A program made the position numbers and the translations under genes. The notes beneath the pieces were generated by a model, which was not told the origin of the DNA, did no database searches, and saw nothing but the letters and a program-made list of their open reading frames with translations. DNA of 64,000 bases from Mycobacterium intermedium (lineage in GTDB: Bacteria > Actinomycetota > Actinomycetes > Mycobacteriales > Mycobacteriaceae): the NCBI RefSeq assembly GCF_002086275.1, contig NZ_MVHT01000005.1, positions 62,001 through 126,000 on the forward strand, in the 5' to 3' direction. The number at the start of each line of letters is the position of its first letter. The stretch's first letter is position 1. Below are positions 1 through 8,482 of the stretch, one piece after another.

Positions 1-1
1 C

Positions 2-451
2 AACGTGACGGCCGGTTATTGGAACCGTCCGGAGGCGACCGAGGCCGCCATCGTCGACGGCTGGCTGCACACCGGCGACGTGGTTCGGGTCGACGACGCC
101 GGTCGCGTACACATCATCGACCGCATGAAGGACATCATCAACCGGGGTGGCGAGAACATCTCCAGCGTCGAGGTGGAAGCCGCGTTGCTGAGTGCCCCCA
201 ACGTCGCCGACGCATGCGTGCTCGCCGTGCCCGACGAGGTCATGGGGGAGAAGGTCGGCGCCGTATTGTTCGGCGGCGCAGCCGAAATCGACGTTCCCGC
301 GGTGCTGGAACACTGCCGCGGCCAGCTTGCCGATTACAAGCTTCCGCAATACATCACGGTGGTCAGCGATGCGCTGCCCCGCAATGCCGGCGGCAAGCTG
401 CTCAAGGGCCGGCTGCGTGAAGAGGTGCGCTGGGGTCCGCCACTTCGCTGA
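2..451 (+). CDS. Acyl-CoA ligase / AMP-binding enzyme (FadD-like), 3' part only
   Basis: The reading frame is open from the first bases of the window, so this is the C-terminal ~150 residues of an ATP-dependent acyl-CoA synthetase. Visible motifs are the GYWNRPE...DGWLHTGD segment, the hinge region DRMKDIINRGGENIS, and the C-terminal PRNAGGKLLK with the catalytic lysine of the adenylating half-reaction. These enzymes activate a carboxylic acid to its CoA thioester through an acyl-AMP. The substrate cannot be told from this fragment. It precedes the PE gene by 159 bp and lies in a region with a carboxylase, an SDR and two acyl-CoA dehydrogenases, so a shared catabolic route is plausible but inferred. 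Confidence 0.9.
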   Translation, partial: NVTAGYWNRPEATEAAIVDGWLHTGDVVRVDDAGRVHIIDRMKDIINRGGENISSVEVEAALLSAPNVADACVLAVPDEVMGEKVGAVLFGGAAEIDVPAVLEHCRGQLADYKLPQYITVVSDALPRNAGGKLLKGRLREEVRWGPPLR

Positions 452-610
452 CCGATTTCGGTGCGGTGCACACGACAAGGTGTCACGCTCGAAATAGCGG
501 TGTGGCGACCGCTGCGTGGGCTTTGAAGGAGCCGTACTCGGATTCGTGGCTTGGCGTCTCCCCCGTAGGCCTCCGAACGTTCGGCATGTTCACACAGAAG
601 GAGCGAGAAG

Positions 611-1411
611 ATGTCATTTCTGGTCACACAGCCCGAAGAATTGGCGGCTGCGGCGGGCAAGCTGGGCACGATTGGATCGGCGATGTTCGCCCAGAACGCG
701 GCGGCCGCGCCGACCACGACGAGCGTTATCCCCGCTGCCGCCGACGAGGTTTCGGCGTTGCAGGCGGCGCAGTTCGCGGCGTACGGCACCCTCTATCAAG
801 AGCTGAGCGCGCAGGTCTCCGCCATGTACGACATGTTTGTCAACACCTTGAGCGTCAGTGCCGATACCTATGCCGCCGCCGAAAGCGTCAACTCGTCCGC
901 GGCGGCCTCTCCGTTCTCTGCTGTGACGGGAACTGCTGAGGCCGTGCCGGGGGCCGCCACGCAGAGGGCGCTGTCGGACCTCGCCAACGTTGCGAATATC
1001 GGGGTAGGGAACTGGGCTTCGGCAGCCTCGAACCTGATCGGAATGGCCAATGGCGGTCTGCTTCCCGCGGAGGGGGCCGCAGCCGCCGGCGCGGGTGCCG
1101 AGGGCATGTCGGAACTGGGATCCGTCGCGGAGCCCGCCGCCGCGGGGTCCGTGGGTGGTTCGATGGCTGCCGGCCTCGGCGCCGCGTCTTCGATCGGCGT
1201 GCGGGCGCCATCATGGGCCGGGTCCGCCACTCTGGTGGCAAGCCACGCGCCCGCGCAGGTCGCCGGTTGGACGGCGCCCGCCCCGCCCACAGCTCCGATG
1301 GCGATATTCCCGGGGGCCCCAGGGACATTGGGCACGCGCAGTAACGCGGGCTTTGGCGCGCCACGCTATGGCGTCAAGCCCCTGGTCATGACTGCCGCGC
1401 GGGCCGTCTGA
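611..1411 (+). CDS. PE family protein with PPE-like C-terminal tail (PE27-like)
   Basis: 266 aa. An ATG preceded by AAGGAG sets the start. Residues 1-~95 are a PE domain (PE at residues 8-9) ending in a YAAAE motif that fits the YxxxD/E type VII secretion signal. The remaining ~170 residues are Ala/Gly/Pro-rich, with a C-terminal APRYGVKPLVM segment. The same PRYGxKPxVM tail ends both PPE proteins encoded next door. PE proteins pair with PPE proteins for ESX export, usually ESX-5. The position and tail resemble M. tuberculosis PE27 (recalled). The host-directed function is unknown. Confidence 0.9.
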   Translation: MSFLVTQPEELAAAAGKLGTIGSAMFAQNAAAAPTTTSVIPAAADEVSALQAAQFAAYGTLYQELSAQVSAMYDMFVNTLSVSADTYAAAESVNSSAAASPFSAVTGTAEAVPGAATQRALSDLANVANIGVGNWASAASNLIGMANGGLLPAEGAAAAGAGAEGMSELGSVAEPAAAGSVGGSMAAGLGAASSIGVRAPSWAGSATLVASHAPAQVAGWTAPAPPTAPMAIFPGAPGTLGTRSNAGFGAPRYGVKPLVMTAARAV

Positions 1412-1449
1412 GTGCAGCCAAATCCCTTCTAGCGAAACGGAATACAGTA

Positions 1450-2613
1450 ATGGATTTTGGAGCTTTGCCCCCTGAGGTCAATTCCGCCCGCATGTACGCC
1501 GGAGCCGGGGCGGCGCCGCTGATGGCCGCCGCGGCCTCGTGGCATGCCATCGCCGCCGAGTTGAGTACGACGGCGGCATCCTTCGAGTCGGTGATCAACC
1601 AACTTGCCACCGAGCAATGGATGGGCCCCGCGTCACTGGCGATGGCCGCCGCGGCCCAACCCTTCATGGCCTGGCTGACCTACACCGCCGAATCCACCGC
1701 ACTTGCCGGCTCACAGGCCACGGCGTCGGCCGCAGCGTTCGAGTCAGCCTTGGCGATGACGGTGCCGCCCGCGGAGGTCGCGGCGAACCGGGCTCTGCTG
1801 GCGGGACTCGTCGCGACCAACATCCTGGGCCAGAACACCCCGGCGATCGCGGCCGCCGAGGCCCACTACGCCGAGATGTGGGCGCAAGACGCGTTGGCCA
1901 TGTACGGATATGCGGCCGCCTCGGCCGTCGCCGGGCGGCTCAACCCGTTGACCCCGCCGGCGCAGATCGCCAACCCGGCCGGAGTCGCCAACCAAGTTGC
2001 GGCGGTCGGCTCGATCGCCGCAGCCAACTCCGTCCAGCAGGCGGGTCTGGGGAACCTGATCAGCAACGTGCCCAATGCCGTGATGGGTTTTGCCACGCCG
2101 GTCGCGTCGACGGCAGAGGCGACCGCGCTGGATACCGTGGCGCAGCAGATCTCCGCTTTGCTCGAAACACCGTTCGTGATGAACACCGTCAACGGTGTGG
2201 TGAACACCGCGGGCTGGTTCACGATGGCGGGCATCACCACCGCGGTGTTCCTGGGCCACACGCTGAACACCGCGGCGCCGGCCGTCGGCGCCATCTCCGG
2301 TGCTGCGGGGGCGGCCGCCTTGGCGCACACGACGACGCCGGCGATTGCCGGGGCGGTTCCGGCCCTGGCCGGTTTGGGTCAAGCCGCCACGGTTGGCGGC
2401 CTGTCGGTGCCCGTCGGTTGGTCTAGCGCGGCGCCGGCGATGACCACCGGCACCACGGTGCTGGAAGGCACGGGCTGGGCTGTCCCCCAGGAGTCCGCAG
2501 CGATGGTGGCGGTGCCAGGCGCGCCCGGCATCGCCGGCTCCAGGGACGGTTTCGCCGGGCCGCCCCGGTACGGATTCAAGCCGGTGGTCATGCCGAGCCA
2601 GCGGATGGTCTAA
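1450..2613 (+). CDS. PPE family protein, SVP subfamily
   Basis: 387 aa starting MDFGALPPEVNS. The N-terminal ~175 residues form the PPE helical domain with the WMGP (WxG) turn that binds the EspG chaperone. The C-terminal half carries the SVP-subfamily motif LSVPVGW and ends PPRYGFKPVVM. It lies 38 bp after the PE gene on the same strand, the standard layout for a co-secreted PE/PPE pair, probably through ESX-5. The next gene is a close paralogue. Confidence 0.93.
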   Translation: MDFGALPPEVNSARMYAGAGAAPLMAAAASWHAIAAELSTTAASFESVINQLATEQWMGPASLAMAAAAQPFMAWLTYTAESTALAGSQATASAAAFESALAMTVPPAEVAANRALLAGLVATNILGQNTPAIAAAEAHYAEMWAQDALAMYGYAAASAVAGRLNPLTPPAQIANPAGVANQVAAVGSIAAANSVQQAGLGNLISNVPNAVMGFATPVASTAEATALDTVAQQISALLETPFVMNTVNGVVNTAGWFTMAGITTAVFLGHTLNTAAPAVGAISGAAGAAALAHTTTPAIAGAVPALAGLGQAATVGGLSVPVGWSSAAPAMTTGTTVLEGTGWAVPQESAAMVAVPGAPGIAGSRDGFAGPPRYGFKPVVMPSQRMV

Positions 2614-2843
2614 CCAGGTACGGCGTCTCTGCCAGGGAAAATACGTCGGTTCAGCGCGGCCGCAGACAGTGTGTGGGATGCATGACAATACGCGCTACAC
2701 GGGCCGCGCAGCTGTCGCCGTCGGTAAACTCGCACCCGGATCGTCGCCGATTTCAGACCGACGACGTGCTCGAGTCAGGGGGGGAATAGCTCCTGTTGTG
2801 CAGCACTCGTCGCCGATAACCCGACGTGAAACGGACTGCCTGA

Positions 2844-3992
2844 TTGGATTTTGGAGCGCTACCCCCGGAGGTCAACTCCGAGTGTATGTACGCCGGCGTG
2901 GGTGCAGCACCCATGCTGGCGGCGGCTGCTGGATGGAATGGCATAGCCGCAGAACTTGCCAATACCGCTTCTTCCTTCGAAGCGATCGTCACGCGACTGA
3001 CCAGCGACCAGTGGATGGGTCCCGCGTCGCTGTCGGTGGCCGCCGCGGCGCAGCCCTTTCTAGCCTGGCTGAACTGCACGGCTGAGTCGGCGGGCCGCGC
3101 GGCGACGCAGGCCATGGCATCCGCGAGCGCCTTCGAGGCGGCGTTTGCTAGGACGGTTCCACCGGCCGCCGTTGCCGGCAACCGTGCCCTGTTGGCCGAA
3201 CTGGTAGCCGGCAACGTCCTCGGGCAAAACGTGTCGGCCATCGCGGCCACTGAGGCGCACTACAGCGAAATGTGGGCCCAAGATGCCATGGCCATGTACG
3301 AGTACGCGGCCACCTGCGCCCTTGCCGGGAAACTGGAGCCGCTGACCAGCCCGTCAGACGCCAACGATCCGGCCGGAATCGCCAATCAAGCCGCCGCTGT
3401 CGGCCAAGCCGCAGCATCCGGTGGCGCCCGGCAAGCGGATCTCGCCAACCTGGTCACCAAGGGTCCCGAAGCTTTGATGGCCCTCGCGTCACCGGCGGCG
3501 TCGACGCTCGGCGAGTCGGAATGGGTGACGTTTTACCACGAGATCGATGAGGTTGCCGAGCTTGGGCTCTTTCACTATGGGACGCACGGGCTGGGCGGTG
3601 TCGCTGACTACACCACGGACATCATCACCAATGCCGTCGTCCTGGGGGCCGGCAACAAAACCCAGTCCATCAGTAGCGCTGCCATTTCGGGCGGTAGTGC
3701 GGCTGGCAGCGGGCTCAAGACAGCGATAGCCAACTCACCTCCGTTGGCGGCCGCGTTGGGCGATGCCGCTGCGGTCGGCAGCCTGTCGGTGCCAAAGACC
3801 TGGTCCCTCGCGGCGCCGGCGCTGGCCGCCGGCACTGACGTGCACTTCGCGAGCTGGTCAGCCCCCGAAGAGGACGAATTGGTCGAAGCAGTGACGCCGA
3901 CGCTCCGAATCGTCGCGGGTGCCGACGACGAGCGCATCATTCTGCCCCGGTACGGAGTCAAGCCGGTCGTCATGCCCAAGCGCGGCTTCTGA
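2844..3992 (+). CDS. PPE family protein, SVP subfamily, TTG start (paralogue)
   Basis: 382 aa. The start is TTG: the codons for DFGALPPEVNS follow it directly and align with the ATG of the upstream PPE gene. There is no better in-frame ATG or GTG before this conserved N-terminus. The PPE domain is intact (WMGP turn), the SVP motif reads LSVPKTW, and the tail is LPRYGVKPVVM. Residues ~210-290 differ most from the first copy. A 230-bp gap separates it from the upstream PPE, larger than expected within one operon, so expression may be separate and weaker. Likely an ESX-5 substrate. Confidence 0.88.
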   Translation: MDFGALPPEVNSECMYAGVGAAPMLAAAAGWNGIAAELANTASSFEAIVTRLTSDQWMGPASLSVAAAAQPFLAWLNCTAESAGRAATQAMASASAFEAAFARTVPPAAVAGNRALLAELVAGNVLGQNVSAIAATEAHYSEMWAQDAMAMYEYAATCALAGKLEPLTSPSDANDPAGIANQAAAVGQAAASGGARQADLANLVTKGPEALMALASPAASTLGESEWVTFYHEIDEVAELGLFHYGTHGLGGVADYTTDIITNAVVLGAGNKTQSISSAAISGGSAAGSGLKTAIANSPPLAAALGDAAAVGSLSVPKTWSLAAPALAAGTDVHFASWSAPEEDELVEAVTPTLRIVAGADDERIILPRYGVKPVVMPKRGF

Positions 3993-4003
3993 CAACAGGG
4001 CCG

Positions 4004-4009
4004 TACGCT
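4004..4009 (+). promoter_or_regulatory. -10 box for leaderless acyl-CoA carboxylase gene
   Basis: TACGCT (TANNNT) ends 7 nt before the ATG at 4017, with no Shine-Dalgarno. This spacing predicts transcription starting at or next to the start codon. Confidence 0.55.
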
Positions 4010-4016
4010 ATGGCCT

Positions 4017-7000
4017 ATGCGGGTACCACCGCGCGATTTCGATGCGACCCTTCTCATCGCGAACCGTGGGGAGATCGCCGTCCGAATCATCCGCACAGCA
4101 ACCGAACTGGGTATCAACACCGTCGCGATCTATGCCGACGACGATGCCGAAAGTCCGCACGTGCATGCCGCCGACGAAGCGATCGGCGTACCTGGCTACC
4201 TGGACGGCGCCGCGATCCTCGCCGCGGCCAAGACATCTGGTGCGGCGCTGATCCATCCCGGCTACGGGTTCCTCAGTGAGAACGCCGAATTCGCCCGCGC
4301 CTGTGCCGACGCCGGCTACAGGTTCGTCGGACCCGCCGCCGACGTGCTGGAGCTGGTCGGCAACAAGACTTCGGCCCGCGCGGCTGCTTCCGCCGCCGGG
4401 GTGCCGGTGCTGGCCGCGACTGAGGGCCCCAGCAGCATCGACGACATCCGCGCGTTCTTCGCCGCCCAGGACGGCAGCATCATGATCAAGGCGCTGGCCG
4501 GTGGGGGCGGCCGTGGGATGCGCAGGGTGGACAGTCGGGATCAGATCGACGCGGCCTACCGCCAGTGCGCCGCCGAAGCGCAGTTAGGATTCGGCAACCC
4601 GGACCTGTTCGCCGAGGCTGTCCTCAACGAAGCCAGGCACATAGAGGTACAGGTCGTGGCTGCCCCGGTGGGGCACCAAACGCGTGCGCTCGCGCTCGGC
4701 GACCGTGACTGTAGCGTCCAGCGGCGCTACCAGAAGCTAGTGGAAATTGCGCCTGCGCAAGGACTTTCCGACCAACTGCGACGCGGCCTGCACCAGGCCG
4801 CGACCCGGCTCTGCGCCAGGGTGGGACTGACCGGCGTGGCCACCGTCGAATTCCTCGTCGCCGGTGACGAGTTCGTCTTCCTAGAGATCAACCCGCGAAT
4901 CCAGGTGGAACACACGGTCACCGAGCAAGTCACCGGAGTAGACCTGGTCGCTGCGCAGTTGGAGATCGCAGGTGGTGCCTCGTTCTACGAATTGGGACTG
5001 CCCGCCGGAATTGCCTCGGACGGAAGTGAAACCATCGGTGAGCCTGCTGCCGTGCGAGGCGTCGCTATTCAAACGCGGGTCAACGCCGAGACTCTCGCTC
5101 CCGACGGCGCCGTTCTTCCGTCCGCCGGCACCCTGACAACGTTTACGCCGCCGAGCGGTCCGGGAGTTCGCGTCGACACCTACGCCCAGCCGGGCCTTGC
5201 GCTGAGTCCTCGCTACGATTCGTTGCTGGCCAAGGTCATCACCCACGTGCATGGCTCGTCGTTCCCCGCCGCCATACGCAAAGCGCGCACCGCGTTGACC
5301 GAGTTCAGCATCGAAGGCGTCACCACGAACGTCGGCCTGCTGCGGGAGTTGTTGTCGGAAAGCCAGTTCGAGTCGGGCGTCGTAACTACCGATTTCCTCG
5401 ACGCGAGGCTGCCCGAGCTTGCCGCCGCGGCGCTGTCTCATCAGCGCGGCGTTCGGGTGGCCGCTGTCGAGCTGCACCCGGATGAGGAAGCGCTGCGCGC
5501 TCAGATGGCCGGAACCGTCGTTGAAATCGCTGTCGAAGGCGCCGAGCTGGCGGGCGGCGAGCAGTTGGTGGTCCTCGAGGCGATGAAGATGCAACACGTG
5601 TTGGCCGCTCCCGCCGCGCTGCGCACCGTGCGCAATCTGGTGACGCCCGGCCAGGTGGTGGGGACCGGCGATGCACTGTTGGTCTATACCCGAACCGGCT
5701 TGTCCATTGACAGTGAATCCGCCACCGCTGCAGTCGATCTCGACCGTCACCGCGCCGATCTCGAAGAGGTGCGACAGCGACACTGGCTCACCCTCGACGA
5801 GGGACGCCCAGCCGCGGTGTCGAAGCGACACGAGAAGGGCCGACGCACCGCGCGTGAGAACATCGCCGACTTGGTAGACCCCGGCAGCTTTGTCGAATAC
5901 GGTGCGCTGGCGATCGCCGCGCAGCGCAGCCGACGGTCGGAAGAGGACCTGATCTTGAACACCCCCGCCGACGGTCTGGTGGCCGGTCTGGCGACGATCG
6001 GGGCGGATCGGTTCGGGCGCGCCGCCGCTGAGGCGGTCGTGGTGTCCTACGACTACACGGTGCTCGCTGGTACGCAAGGCATGCGTAACCACGCCAAGAC
6101 CGACCGAGTGTTCGACTTGGCCGTCCGAAAACGCCTGCCGGTGGTGCTGTTTGCCGAGGGCGGCGGCGGCCGGCCCGGTGACACCGATGTCGGGGGCATG
6201 GCGGGACTGGATGTCCCGACCTTCAGGACGCTGGCGGCGCTCAACGGCCAGGTTCCGTTGGTGGCGATCGTTTCCGGTTACTGTTTCGCCGGCAACGCCG
6301 CGCTGGCCGGGGTAAGCGACGTGATCATCGCTACTCCTGACGCCAACATCGGGATGGGCGGCCCGGCGATGATCGAGGGCGGTGGGCTGGGGGTGTATTC
6401 ACCGAAAGTCATCGGGCCGATCGATGTCCAGCGTCGCAACGGCGTGGTGAGTCTGGTCGCGCGCGACGAAGCGCACGCGGTTGCGCTCGCCAAGCAATAT
6501 CTGTCGTATTTCCAGGGGAGCGTGGCCGATTGGACGGCGCCGGACCCTCGCCTGGCGCGACATGTGGTTCCGGAGAACAGATTACGTGCCTACGACGTAC
6601 GCCGGGCCATCGAGTCGATCGTGGACGTGGGCTCCGTCCTGGAACTGCGCCCCGACTACGGTGTGGGTATCGTCACCGCGCTGGTCCGCGTCGAGGGCGT
6701 CGCCTATGGGCTGATCGCCAACAGCAGTCACCACCTCGGCGGCGCGATCGATGCGGAGGCGTCGGACAAGGTCGCCGAATTCTTGCAGCTGTGCGAGTCG
6801 TTCCGGCTGCCAGTGATTTCGCTTTGTGACACACCTGGATTCATGGTCGGGCCGGAAGCGGAGAAGGAGGCCTCCGTGCACCGGTTCGGGCGCATGTTCA
6901 TCGCCGGCGCCCGGTTGACGGTGCCGCTGGGAATGATCATCCTGCGCAAAGCCTACGGTTTGGGCGCGATGGCCATGGCGGGCGGATCATTTCACGCGCC

Positions 7001-7250
7001 CGAGTTCACCATCGCCTGGCCCACCGGTGAGATCGGCGGCATGGGACTGGAAGGGGCGGTACGCCTGGGCTTCAGCAAAGAACTGGCCGCGGCTGCCGAT
7101 GACGTTGAGCGCCAAGCCCTCTTCAACAAGCTCGTCGAGGCGGCCTACCAACACGGCAAAGCGTTGCGCTCGGCCACCACCTTCGAGTTGGACGACGTTA
7201 TCGACCCCGCAGAGTCCCGGGCCTGGATCACCAGACTGCCGGGACGCTGA
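4017..7250 (+). CDS. Single-chain biotin-dependent acyl-CoA carboxylase (BC-BCCP-CT fusion)
   Basis: 1077 aa holding every catalytic part of an acyl-CoA carboxylase in one chain. Residues ~8-450 are biotin carboxylase (LLIANRGEIAVRI start, ATP-grasp glycine loop GGGGRGMR, EINPRIQVEH). The biotinyl domain follows, with VLEAMKMQH at about 519-527 and Lys524 as the biotin site. From ~585 to the end is a carboxyltransferase. Mycobacterial AccA3/AccD enzymes are normally separate subunits. Fused enzymes of this size are known as long-chain acyl-CoA carboxylases in M. avium-group species. The substrate (long, branched or unsaturated acyl-CoA) cannot be read here. Neighbouring SDR and FadE genes suggest catabolism rather than fatty acid synthesis. 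Confidence 0.93.
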   Translation: MRVPPRDFDATLLIANRGEIAVRIIRTATELGINTVAIYADDDAESPHVHAADEAIGVPGYLDGAAILAAAKTSGAALIHPGYGFLSENAEFARACADAGYRFVGPAADVLELVGNKTSARAAASAAGVPVLAATEGPSSIDDIRAFFAAQDGSIMIKALAGGGGRGMRRVDSRDQIDAAYRQCAAEAQLGFGNPDLFAEAVLNEARHIEVQVVAAPVGHQTRALALGDRDCSVQRRYQKLVEIAPAQGLSDQLRRGLHQAATRLCARVGLTGVATVEFLVAGDEFVFLEINPRIQVEHTVTEQVTGVDLVAAQLEIAGGASFYELGLPAGIASDGSETIGEPAAVRGVAIQTRVNAETLAPDGAVLPSAGTLTTFTPPSGPGVRVDTYAQPGLALSPRYDSLLAKVITHVHGSSFPAAIRKARTALTEFSIEGVTTNVGLLRELLSESQFESGVVTTDFLDARLPELAAAALSHQRGVRVAAVELHPDEEALRAQMAGTVVEIAVEGAELAGGEQLVVLEAMKMQHVLAAPAALRTVRNLVTPGQVVGTGDALLVYTRTGLSIDSESATAAVDLDRHRADLEEVRQRHWLTLDEGRPAAVSKRHEKGRRTARENIADLVDPGSFVEYGALAIAAQRSRRSEEDLILNTPADGLVAGLATIGADRFGRAAAEAVVVSYDYTVLAGTQGMRNHAKTDRVFDLAVRKRLPVVLFAEGGGGRPGDTDVGGMAGLDVPTFRTLAALNGQVPLVAIVSGYCFAGNAALAGVSDVIIATPDANIGMGGPAMIEGGGLGVYSPKVIGPIDVQRRNGVVSLVARDEAHAVALAKQYLSYFQGSVADWTAPDPRLARHVVPENRLRAYDVRRAIESIVDVGSVLELRPDYGVGIVTALVRVEGVAYGLIANSSHHLGGAIDAEASDKVAEFLQLCESFRLPVISLCDTPGFMVGPEAEKEASVHRFGRMFIAGARLTVPLGMIILRKAYGLGAMAMAGGSFHAPEFTIAWPTGEIGGMGLEGAVRLGFSKELAAAADDVERQALFNKLVEAAYQHGKALRSATTFELDDVIDPAESRAWITRLPGR

Positions 7251-7254
7251 CGGA

Positions 7255-7284
7255 TTCAGTTGTATTTTCAGTTATTTTTCAGTT
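7255..7284. repeat. Three phased direct repeats of TTCAGTT
   Basis: TTCAGTT occurs at 7255-7261, 7267-7273 and 7278-7284, with a period of 12 and 11 bp, in an AT-rich stretch between the convergent carboxylase gene and the small Gly/Cys-rich gene. Period and length resemble direct-repeat sites of OmpR/PhoP-type regulators. The position between gene ends argues against a promoter role. Confidence 0.4.
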
Positions 7285-7300
7285 GTTGATGCGTGGTCGC

Positions 7301-7648
7301 TTATAGGTGGCCGCTGCCGCAACCGACGCCCGGTAGGCAACCTTCGCCGCCCGGCACCCCGCCGGGGCCCCAGAACTGTCCGCCGTTGCCGCAACCCACG
7401 CCGGGGATGCAGCCGGAACCGCCCGGCCCGCCGTTGGGGCCTTGGTCCACGCCGCCAGAGCCGCAGTTGCCGTCGGCATCGCAACCGCCGCCGCCGGGTT
7501 CGTTCATCGGTACGAAGTGAGTAATGCCGGTGGTGGTCGAGGCAGGGCCGACCGCTGCCTCAGCAGGGTTTGCCGAGGCGGTAACCGTCGCTGCAGCGAT
7601 AGCCCCCGCAACCACCAATGGTTTGATGAGGTTTAATTTCGCTAACAT
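7301..7648 (-). CDS. Small exported Gly/Cys-rich repeat protein
   Basis: 115 aa from the ATG at 7648; longer in-frame starts exist up to 7690. The N-terminus LAKLNLIKPLVVAGAIAAA..ANPAEA is a typical Sec signal peptide, cleaved near AEA-AV. The mature ~85 residues are mostly Gly, Asn and Pro. They contain three spaced two-cysteine units: GGGGCDADGNCGSGG, GGSGCIPGVGCGNGG and GGEGCLPGVGCGSG. I do not recognise a family. Six cysteines in an exported protein suggest disulfides or metal binding (inference). It is divergent from the SDR gene, with a perfect 7-bp-arm palindrome between them. Confidence 0.7.
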   Translation of the reverse strand: MLAKLNLIKPLVVAGAIAAATVTASANPAEAAVGPASTTTGITHFVPMNEPGGGGCDADGNCGSGGVDQGPNGGPGGSGCIPGVGCGNGGQFWGPGGVPGGEGCLPGVGCGSGHL

Positions 7649-7674
7649 TCCTGTCGCATACCACGTCTCAACGT

Positions 7675-7690
7675 GTGCAAACATTTGCAC
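7675..7690. promoter_or_regulatory. Palindromic operator candidate between divergent genes
   Basis: GTGCAAA-CA-TTTGCAC is a perfect 7-bp inverted repeat with a 2-bp centre. It is 16 bp before the SDR ATG and 27 bp before the ATG of the divergent small exported protein. It looks like a homodimeric repressor site (TetR, GntR or MarR type). It does not match the KstR or KstR2 consensus that I remember. Confidence 0.5.
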
Positions 7691-7705
7691 AAGAAATCAG
7701 GCGCC

Positions 7706-8482
7706 ATGACTTCGTTGGATCTGACCGGCCGCACCGCAATCGTCACCGGCGCCTCGCGAGGCATCGGATTGGCGATCTCCCAGAAACTGGCCGCTGCCGG
7801 TGCAAACGTCATCTTGACCGCACGCAAACAGGAGGCCGCGGACGCGGCCGCAGCACAGGTCGGTGACGGTGCCGTGGGCGTCGGGGCGCACGCTGTCGAC
7901 GAGGAAGCCGCGCGCTCCTGCGTCGACCTTGCGCTGGACCGCTTCGGCAGCGTGGACATCCTTGTCAACAACGCGGGCACCAATCCTGCGTTCGGGCCGC
8001 TGATCGACCAGGACCATGCGCGCTTCGCCAAGATCTTCGACGTCAACCTCTGGGCACCGTTGCTGTGGACCTCGCTGGTGGTCAAGGCATGGATGGGCGA
8101 ACACGGCGGGGCCATTGTCAACACCGCCTCGATCGGCGGCCTGCACCAATCGCCCGGGATGGGTATGTACAACGCCACCAAAGCCGCATTGATTCACGTC
8201 ACCAAACAGCTTGCGCTGGAACTCTCACCGCGGGTGCGGGTCAACGCAATTGCCCCCGGCGTCGTGCGCACTCGACTCGCGGAGGTGCTGTGGAAGGGCA
8301 ACGAAGATCCACTGGGCGCATCGATTGCGCTGGGACGCATCGGCGAACCCGACGATGTGGCTGAAGCGGTGGCGTTCCTGGTCTCGGATGCGGCGAGTTG
8401 GATCACCGGCGAGACGATGGTGATCGACGGCGGACTGCTGCTCGGTGATGCCCGGGGGTTCCAGACTCAGGAAGGCCAGTGA
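7706..8482 (+). CDS. Short-chain dehydrogenase/reductase (Rv2766c-like)
   Basis: 258 aa from the ATG at 7706; an upstream in-frame GTG at 7673 lies inside the palindrome and is less likely. Classical SDR: TGASRGIG nucleotide-binding loop, NNAG, catalytic Tyr155 and Lys159 in YNATK, and the C-terminal GETMVIDGG. Closest match I recall is M. tuberculosis Rv2766c. It probably oxidises a hydroxyacyl or alcohol intermediate with NAD(P). The stop overlaps the start of the first FadE gene (GTGATG), so the two are translationally coupled. Confidence 0.92.
   Translation: MTSLDLTGRTAIVTGASRGIGLAISQKLAAAGANVILTARKQEAADAAAAQVGDGAVGVGAHAVDEEAARSCVDLALDRFGSVDILVNNAGTNPAFGPLIDQDHARFAKIFDVNLWAPLLWTSLVVKAWMGEHGGAIVNTASIGGLHQSPGMGMYNATKAALIHVTKQLALELSPRVRVNAIAPGVVRTRLAEVLWKGNEDPLGASIALGRIGEPDDVAEAVAFLVSDAASWITGETMVIDGGLLLGDARGFQTQEGQ

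Noticed and set aside
4881..6092. 403-aa open frame opposite the carboxylase
   Set aside because: Antisense to conserved BC/BCCP/CT coding sequence; no features of a protein family.
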